From Helicobacter pylori Shi112 (GTDB taxonomy: Bacteria; Campylobacterota; Campylobacteria; Campylobacterales; Helicobacteraceae): a stretch of 64,000 bases of DNA. This document shows, in pieces, positions 49,998 to 64,000 of this stretch. The notes beneath the pieces were generated by a model. That model was not told the DNA's origin and did not search any database. It saw only the letters and a program-made list of their open reading frames with translations. Location: the NCBI RefSeq assembly GCF_000277405.1, contig NC_017741.1:1178001-1242000 (forward strand), in the 5' to 3' direction. Every line of letters begins with the position of its first letter. The first letter of the stretch is position 1. Position numbers and translations under genes: made by a program.

Positions 49998-50480
<483 letters not shown>

Positions 50481-50888
50481 TTATTTTTTCTTATTGTCGG
50501 TTGCTTTCTTGTCGGTTGCTTTAGCTTTTTTAGTCCCGTATTTAGAGCGTGAAACCGTTCTTTTATTGACCCCTGCAGTGTCTAAAGCGCCACGAACGAT
50601 GTGGTATTTCACACCGGGTAAATCCTTAACCCTACCCCCACGCACTAACACAATGGAGTGCTCTTGCAAGTTATGCCCTTCACCAGGGATATAACTGATC
50701 ACTTCAAATTTACTGGTCAAACGGACCTTAGCGACCTTTCTTAAAGCCGAGTTAGGCTTTTTAGGGGTAGTCGTATAAACCCTAGTACAAACCCCTCTTC
50801 TTTGAGGGCATTCCACTAATGCAGGTGATTTCGTTTTTTTAACCACCTTTTTCCTTTCTTTTCTAATCAACTGATTGATAGTAGGCAC
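50481..50888 (-). CDS. rpsL: Ribosomal protein S12
   Basis: Decoding-centre protein of the 30S subunit (135 residues). The two lysines whose change gives streptomycin resistance are wild type, in [13 protein letters not shown] and [13 protein letters not shown]. The C terminus has a lysine-rich extension ([16 protein letters not shown]). The start is GTG at 50888. Confidence 0.97.
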   Translation of the reverse strand: MPTINQLIRKERKKVVKKTKSPALVECPQRRGVCTRVYTTTPKKPNSALRKVAKVRLTSKFEVISYIPGEGHNLQEHSIVLVRGGRVKDLPGVKYHIVRGALDTAGVNKRTVSRSKYGTKKAKATDKKATDNKKK

Positions 50889-50975
50889 TATTTTTCCTTA
50901 TTCTAAAAATTTAAAACTAAAAGTTCCCCCATTTTACCCTAATTTTTCTTTTAAAAATCTTAACCGATTTTTTTG

Positions 50976-59651
<8,676 letters not shown>

Positions 59652-59838
59652 TCAAGCCTTTAATCAAAAATTTTGAGTTATTTAATGCATTAATTCAAGT
59701 AAGCATTGCAAAAGGATCTTTAAACTTTAGAGCCATCCATGATAAAAATACCAAAAACCCACCTGCAATACTAACCACTTTAGGCCACACGCTCACAAAC
59801 AAAATCATGGAGCAAAATCATCTGCCACGCTAGAGCAG

Positions 59839-59860
59839 AGAAAGGCGCAAAGGCCTTTCT
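59839..59860 (-). promoter_or_regulatory. Intercistronic hairpin between rplL and rpoBC
   Basis: AGAAAGGC-GCAAAG-GCCTTTCT, an 8-base stem in the 223-base rplL-rpoBC gap. No T run follows on the minus strand, so it looks more like an attenuator or processing site than a full terminator; this fits the usual lower expression of rpoBC relative to rplL. Confidence 0.55.
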
Positions 59861-59871
59861 GTTTTTAAGTC

Positions 59872-60249
59872 TTACTTGACTTCAACCTTAGCGCCTACTT
59901 CTTCGAGTTTTTTCTTGATGGTTTCAGCTTCTTCTTTATTCACGCCTTCTTTAAGCACATGAGGGGTTTTTTCGGTAGCGTCTTTGGCTTCTTTCAGGCC
60001 AAGTCCGGTAATTTCACGAACCACTTTAATCACCTTGATTTTTTCAGCACCGCTATCAGCCAAAATCACATTAAATTCGGTTTTTTCTTCGCTCTCAGCC
60101 GCTGCACCGCCAGCTACAGCCGCACCCGCTACGACCGTTGGAGTCGCGCTCACGCCAAATTTTTCCTCAAACATTTTAACCAATTCAGAAAGCTCTAAAA
60201 CGCTCAATGAACCAATATACTCTAACACTTCTTCTTTTGAAATTGCCAT
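59872..60249 (-). CDS. rplL: Ribosomal protein L7/L12
   Basis: Acidic stalk protein (125 residues) that recruits translation factors. The N-terminal dimerisation helices ([20 protein letters not shown]) are followed by an alanine-rich hinge ([12 protein letters not shown]) and the C-terminal factor-binding domain ([20 protein letters not shown]). I start at ATG 60249 (MAISKEE), which has AAGGAT upstream; the frame extends five codons further. Confidence 0.97.
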   Translation of the reverse strand: MAISKEEVLEYIGSLSVLELSELVKMFEEKFGVSATPTVVAGAAVAGGAAAESEEKTEFNVILADSGAEKIKVIKVVREITGLGLKEAKDATEKTPHVLKEGVNKEEAETIKKKLEEVGAKVEVK

Positions 60250-60294
60250 AATCCAATCCTTCAAATTTTTTTAAATTAAAGCCATCATAGGCTA

Positions 60295-60789
60295 TTAGTT
60301 TTCTTCTTTCGCTTTACGCAAATTGTCTAAACCCGTAACAAAATAACGCGCCGGAGCCGTCCAAACAGAAAGCAACATTCCCATAAGCTCTTCTTTGTTT
60401 GGGAGTTTTGAAACCGCTTCCACATGAGCTACGCTAACGCTTTCTTTATCAAACAAGCCCGCTTTCAACACAAAGTGATCTTTGTGATCTTTTTGGAAGT
60501 CAAACACGAGCTTAGAGAGAGCGATCTGATCATCGCCCCACAAAAACACATTGGTTTCTTTCAAATCCAAATCAGAATAGCCGGTCTCTTTCATGGCAAT
60601 ATGAGCAAGAGTATTCTTAATCACTTGCACTTTAATGCCTTGAGCGCAAGCCTTATTCCTTAAAGCTTCCAGCTTTCTCACGCTAAGACCCTTATAATCG
60701 CAAATTAAAAGGGCTTTGGCATCTGCAAATTGCGTTTTTAAGTTAGCGACTAGCTCTACTTTATGCTGCCTTTGATGTTGTTTTTGCAT
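60295..60789 (-). CDS. rplJ: Ribosomal protein L10
   Basis: Stalk-base protein (164 residues) that anchors the L7/L12 dimers. The N-terminal RNA-binding domain ([20 protein letters not shown] near residue 30) and the C-terminal helix that binds L7/L12 are present. A strong AAAGGAGG precedes the start. A 108-base leader separates it from rplA, the usual place for autoregulation by L10. Confidence 0.97.
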
Positions 60790-60897
60790 CTTTTCCTCCT
60801 TTCTAGACTAGACCTCTGCAAGATTATCTTTTTAAAAAAGAAATTTTAAGCTTTTTAGCTCTTACGATCTTCAGCCTAAGATTAAAAACTCCTAACG

Positions 60898-61602
60898 CTA
60901 TTTAATATCCATCAATTCTTGCGCGTCCAAATTCACTGAAGGCGACATGGTGAGCGAAAGAGCGGCGTTTCTAATATACTTGCCTTTCGCGCTACTGGGT
61001 TTTAGGCGGTTGATCGTTTTAACCAACTCAAGCATGTTTTCTTTGATTTTTTCTTCAGGAAAACTCGCCTTACCAATAGGGGCATGAACATTGCCCTTTT
61101 TATCCACCCTGAAATTCACTTGACCGCTTTTAGCGTTACTAACCGCTTTAGCAATATCCATCGTAACGGTTCCGGTTTTGGGGTTTGGCATCAAACCTTT
61201 AGGGCCTAAAATCCTACCCACTTTACCGACAACCGCCATCATATCAGGCGTTGCGATCACCATGTCAAAATCAATACGACCATTTTTGATTTCTTCAGCC
61301 AAATCGTCTCCGCCAACGACATCAGCCCCAGCGTTTTTGGCTTCATCTTGCTTAATGTCTTTTGCAAAAACAGCCACTCTTACTTTTTTCCCTGTTCCAT
61401 GAGGAAGCACCACCGCACCGCGTACCATTTGATCCGCATGCCTTGGATCAACCCCTAGTCTTAACGCCACTTCCACGGTTTCATCAAATTTGGCTGAAGC
61501 GAGGGATTTAACCACTTCTACGCCTTGCTCTACGCCATACGCTTTATCGTTTTGAATTTTAGAAAAAAGTTTCTCCAATCTTTTAAATACTTTTTTTGCC
61601 AC
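60898..61602 (-). CDS. rplA: Ribosomal protein L1
   Basis: L1-stalk protein (234 residues) that binds 23S rRNA and helps move E-site tRNA. It has the family signature with [18 protein letters not shown] near residue 128 and [18 protein letters not shown] near residue 160. The start is GTG at 61602, with AAGGAT eight bases upstream. Confidence 0.97.
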   Translation of the reverse strand: MAKKVFKRLEKLFSKIQNDKAYGVEQGVEVVKSLASAKFDETVEVALRLGVDPRHADQMVRGAVVLPHGTGKKVRVAVFAKDIKQDEAKNAGADVVGGDDLAEEIKNGRIDFDMVIATPDMMAVVGKVGRILGPKGLMPNPKTGTVTMDIAKAVSNAKSGQVNFRVDKKGNVHAPIGKASFPEEKIKENMLELVKTINRLKPSSAKGKYIRNAALSLTMSPSVNLDAQELMDIK

Positions 61603-61646
61603 GATTCTAATCCTTAAAAATTTCTTTCAATTCCAACAAAACCCAA

Positions 61647-62072
61647 TCAATCCACAACTTCTACGCCCATGCTCCTAGCGCTACCCATAACGATTTTTTT
61701 GGCCGCTTCCATGGTGCTTGTGTTTAAATCTTCCATTTTCAATTGCGCGATCTCTTCCACTTGCTTGTGGGTGAGCTTTGCAATCTTATTTTTAAGCGGG
61801 TTGTCAGAGCCTTTTTCAACCCCAGAAGCTTTTTTGATCAAATCGGTTACCGGAGGCTTTTTAGTGATAAAGGTGAAACTCTTATCTTGATAAACCGTGA
61901 TAATGACTGGGATATTAAAACTCCCCATGTCTTTAGTTCTCTCGTTAAAAGCCTTACAAAATTCCATGATATTAACCCCTCTTTGACCCAACGCTGGCCC
62001 TACGGGAGGTGAAGGGTTTGCCTTACCGGCAGGGATTTGAAGTTTGATTTCTCCGACTACTTTTTTAGCCAT
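61647..62072 (-). CDS. rplK: Ribosomal protein L11
   Basis: GTPase-centre protein (141 residues). The N-terminal [24 protein letters not shown] segment and the C-terminal [16 protein letters not shown] region are conserved. It follows nusG by 17 bases in the same operon. Confidence 0.98.
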
Positions 62073-62089
62073 GTTTTCTCCTTAAAAAG

Positions 62090-62620
62090 TTATATAATTT
62101 TTTCCACTTGCGAATGCAAAATCTCTATTGGAGTGTTCCTACCAAAAATAGAAACATTGAGCTTGAGCTTGCGGTGTTCCACATCATACTCTTCCACCGT
62201 AGCGGTAAAGTTCGCAAAAGGACCTTCCACCACACGCACCACTTCGCCTTGCTCAAAAAAGATTTTTGGCTTGGGGGCTGCTCGGTTATTCATTTTTTCT
62301 AAAATATGCCCAATATCCGCTTCACTCAATGGGGTTGGCTTTTTGTTTTCTCCAATAAAACGGCTCACTCTTGGCAAAGATTGTATCTTATGCCACAAAA
62401 CCGTATCTAAATCCACCTTAATAAAAACATACCCAGGATAAAGGCTTCGTTCCGTTACTTTCGTCTTGCTTTTTTTAGAAACCTCTATAATATCTTCAGT
62501 AGGCACAATGATCTCTTGTATCCTATCTCTTATATTATGATCGTTCGCTAGATTCTCAATCGCTTTCTTAACGGACTGCTCGCTCCCTGAATAAGTTTGT
62601 ATGGCATACCAATCCATCAT
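62090..62620 (-). CDS. nusG: Transcription factor NusG
   Basis: RNA polymerase-bound elongation/termination factor (176 residues). The NGN domain (WYAIQTYSGSEQSVKKAIE; SLYPGYVFIKVDLD) is followed by the KOW domain (GEVVRVVEGPFANFTATVEE near residue 125). Two ATG codons lie in tandem at 62620 and 62617. It lies between secE and rplK, as in most bacteria. Confidence 0.97.
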   Translation of the reverse strand: MMDWYAIQTYSGSEQSVKKAIENLANDHNIRDRIQEIIVPTEDIIEVSKKSKTKVTERSLYPGYVFIKVDLDTVLWHKIQSLPRVSRFIGENKKPTPLSEADIGHILEKMNNRAAPKPKIFFEQGEVVRVVEGPFANFTATVEEYDVEHRKLKLNVSIFGRNTPIEILHSQVEKII

Positions 62621-62646
62621 TATTCTCCTTATTTAAAGCCACCAAC

Positions 62647-62826
62647 CTATAGAACACTAGAGACAAAAGCCCCTAGAGAAAAATCCAACAAAGCTAAAAA
62701 CAGCGTGATAGCACTCACCACCACCAAAACAGAAACAAGCGCGTTGCGTATCTGCTCTTTAATAGGAAATATCACTTTAGAAAGCTCTTCTCTAGCTAAT
62801 TTATATTGCATGAGCCATTTATCCAT
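62647..62826 (-). CDS. secE: Preprotein translocase subunit SecE
   Basis: A 59-residue protein with an amphipathic N-terminal helix (REELSKVIFPIKEQIRNA) followed by one membrane helix (LVSVLVVVSAITLFLALLDFS), the minimal SecE form. The helix before the membrane segment carries the conserved VIFP-x(n)-IR pattern (W/FP in relatives). SecE stabilises SecY in the translocon. It sits directly upstream of nusG, 26 bases away, the usual secE-nusG pairing. Confidence 0.93.
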   Translation of the reverse strand: MDKWLMQYKLAREELSKVIFPIKEQIRNALVSVLVVVSAITLFLALLDFSLGAFVSSVL

Positions 62827-62964
62827 AGTTTCTTTTCGCCCTCACTTAAACTTAATACATTTATTAAAAGAATTTTCAATTTTATCCAAAATAGCTTAAA
62901 CTAAAATTAAAAAATTTAAAAACAATCCAATTGAAACACAAATTTGATAGAATAAATTAGTAGA

Positions 62965-63040
62965 TGGCAGGCCAGGAGGGACTCGAACCCCCAACAACCG
63001 GTTTTGGAGACCGACGCTCTACCATTGGAGCTACTGACCT
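62965..63040 (-). tRNA. tRNA-Trp (CCA anticodon)
   Basis: Acceptor AGGTCAG / CTGGCCT, D-arm GCTC...GAGC, anticodon loop CTCCAAA with CCA at 63005-63007, T-arm with GTTCGAGT loop, discriminator G and an encoded CCA. It is placed between rpmG and secE, as in other epsilonproteobacteria. Confidence 0.95.
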
Positions 63041-63079
63041 AACCTCCCCTCCTTTTAAATTGCAACACCCAAGAAAGAG

Positions 63080-63238
63080 CTAACTCTTCAATTTGATTTC
63101 TTTATGAAGAGTGTGCTTATTTTCCCTTGGGCAGAACTTCTTAAGCTCCAGTTTTTCAGTGTTAGTTTTAGCGTTCTTGGTTGTGCTGTAATTGATGTCT
63201 TCACAATCAGAACACTTCAACCCTATTTTAACTTTCAT
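63080..63238 (-). CDS. rpmG: Ribosomal protein L33
   Basis: A 52-residue 50S protein, [20 protein letters not shown] at the N terminus. CSDC and the CPREN segment give a partial zinc-binding set (three cysteines), with a basic [19 protein letters not shown] tail. The start ATG (63236-63238) lies 33 bases after the tufA stop, with a GGGTC-like site upstream. Confidence 0.95.
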   Translation of the reverse strand: MKVKIGLKCSDCEDINYSTTKNAKTNTEKLELKKFCPRENKHTLHKEIKLKS

Positions 63239-63267
63239 AATGACCCTTTATGGTAACTCTTTTTGCT

Positions 63268-63286
63268 AATATTATTCAATAATATT
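63268..63286. repeat. AT-only palindrome at the tufA stop codon
   Basis: AATATTATT-C-AATAATATT spans the last codons and stop of tufA. It is too weak and lacks a T run, so it is not called a terminator; tufA is expected to read into rpmG. Confidence 0.8.
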
Positions 63287-64000
63287 GCTCACAACACCAG
63301 CACCAACGGTCCTACCGCCTTCACGAATCGCAAATTTAGTTCCCAATTCCAATGCAACAGGGCTAATCAACTCCACAGTGATTTTAACATTATCGCCAGG
63401 CATAACCATTTCCACGCCTTCAGGAAGGGTGATAGAGCCAGTCACATCAGTCGTGCGCACATAGAATTGCGGACGGTAGTTGGTGAAGAATGGAGTGTGT
63501 CTCCCACCTTCTTCTTTGGAGAGGACATAAATTTCTCCCTCAAATTTCTTGTGCGGAGTGATAGAACCTGGTTTGCATAGAACCATACCGCGTTCTACTT
63601 CTTCTTTTTTAGTTCCTCTCAAAAGCACGCCCACATTATCGCCGGCCTCACCTTTTTCTAACTCTTTTCTAAACATTTCCACACCGGTTACAGTCGTTTT
63701 TTGTGTAGCTCTGATACCAACGATTTCCACTTCATCGCCCACTTTCACCACGCCTCTTTCAATCCTACCTGTAACCACAGTTCCTCTACCCGCAATAGAG
63801 AACACATCTTCAACCGGCATCAAGAAAGTTTTTTCAGTATCCCTTTCTGGAGTAGGGATATAAGCATCCACTTCAGCCATGAGCTTCAGCACTTTTTCAC
63901 CCCATTCACCCACATTGCCAGCCTTTGCTTCTTCTAAAGCTCTTAAAGCTGAACCCGCTACGATAGGAGTGTCATCGCCAGGAAATTCATACGCGCTCAA
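63272..64000 (-). CDS. tufA: Elongation factor Tu, 5' end outside the window
   Basis: C-terminal 242 residues of EF-Tu, the GTPase that brings aminoacyl-tRNA to the ribosome. The end of the GTP domain ([13 protein letters not shown]), domain II ([20 protein letters not shown]) and domain III ([18 protein letters not shown] to [11 protein letters not shown]) are visible; the P-loop lies beyond the right edge. It is the first gene of the minus-strand block shown here. Confidence 0.98.
   Translation of the reverse strand: MSAYEFPGDDTPIVAGSALRALEEAKAGNVGEWGEKVLKLMAEVDAYIPTPERDTEKTFLMPVEDVFSIAGRGTVVTGRIERGVVKVGDEVEIVGIRATQKTTVTGVEMFRKELEKGEAGDNVGVLLRGTKKEEVERGMVLCKPGSITPHKKFEGEIYVLSKEEGGRHTPFFTNYRPQFYVRTTDVTGSITLPEGVEMVMPGDNVKITVELISPVALELGTKFAIREGGRTVGAGVVSNIIE

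Noticed and set aside
63268..63286. Terminator at the tufA stop
   Set aside because: The palindrome is A/T except for its centre base and is not followed by a T run, and rpmG follows closely on the same strand.

Overview
The window is a chromosomal segment of Helicobacter pylori. The grounds are AT-rich coding, hop/hof outer-membrane genes (hopI, hopL, hopQ, hofH), an rpoB-rpoC gene fused into one 2890-codon frame, a flavodoxin/FqrB pair, a periplasmic alpha-carbonic anhydrase, and a gene order that matches my recall of strain 26695 loci HP1153 to HP1205. It is not plasmid or phage DNA. Both ends cut genes: valS at the left (its 3' part is missing) and tufA at the right (its 5' part is missing).

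Layout. 1-3.2 kb: valS (minus) diverges from fliW-murG (plus). 3.3-9.2 kb: two adjacent Hop adhesin/porin paralogues, hopI and hopL. 9.2-13.5 kb: proC, a self-inhibited Fic enzyme, ybeY, fldA, a DedA protein, ccoS and fqrB; fldA and fqrB are partners in pyruvate-linked NADPH formation. 13.5-20.5 kb: an MFS exporter, pgi, hofH and cstA. 20.6-24.3 kb: an amino-acid ABC transporter (two permeases, ATPase, lipoprotein) and a small exported protein. 24.5-27.2 kb: gluP and an AzgA-type purine permease. 27.2-29.5 kb: remains of an AapA/IsoA type I toxin-antitoxin locus, then the adhesin gene hopQ (type I). 29.8-33.0 kb: nucleoside salvage operon nupC-deoB-deoD. 33.1-34.1 kb: tRNA-Met(CAU) and a membrane J-domain gene that appears frameshifted. 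34.1-40.1 kb: a transporter block (YajR-like MFS, CPA2 antiporter, MATE, sugar-efflux MFS) with ttcA inside it. 40.4-43.2 kb: carbonic anhydrase, then an islet with a 595-aa protein of unknown function and a small ORF with no start codon. 43.4-47.4 kb: hisS-asd, waaF and a repeat-bearing small secreted protein. 47.4-47.9 kb: no intact gene, although in 26695 I recall an aldo-keto reductase here. 47.9-64 kb: a single minus-strand information block, tufA, rpmG, tRNA-Trp, secE, nusG, rplK, rplA, rplJ, rplL, rpoBC, rpsL, rpsG, fusA.

The most interesting items are the decayed aapA/isoA locus, the frameshifted J-domain gene with its 63-residue internal duplication, the orphan 595-aa gene, the poly-G/poly-A tracts in two transporter genes, the Fic protein with its C-terminal inhibitory motif, and the gap upstream of fusA. 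Start sites were moved from the longest frame to an internal ATG where a ribosome binding site or signal peptide favoured it.
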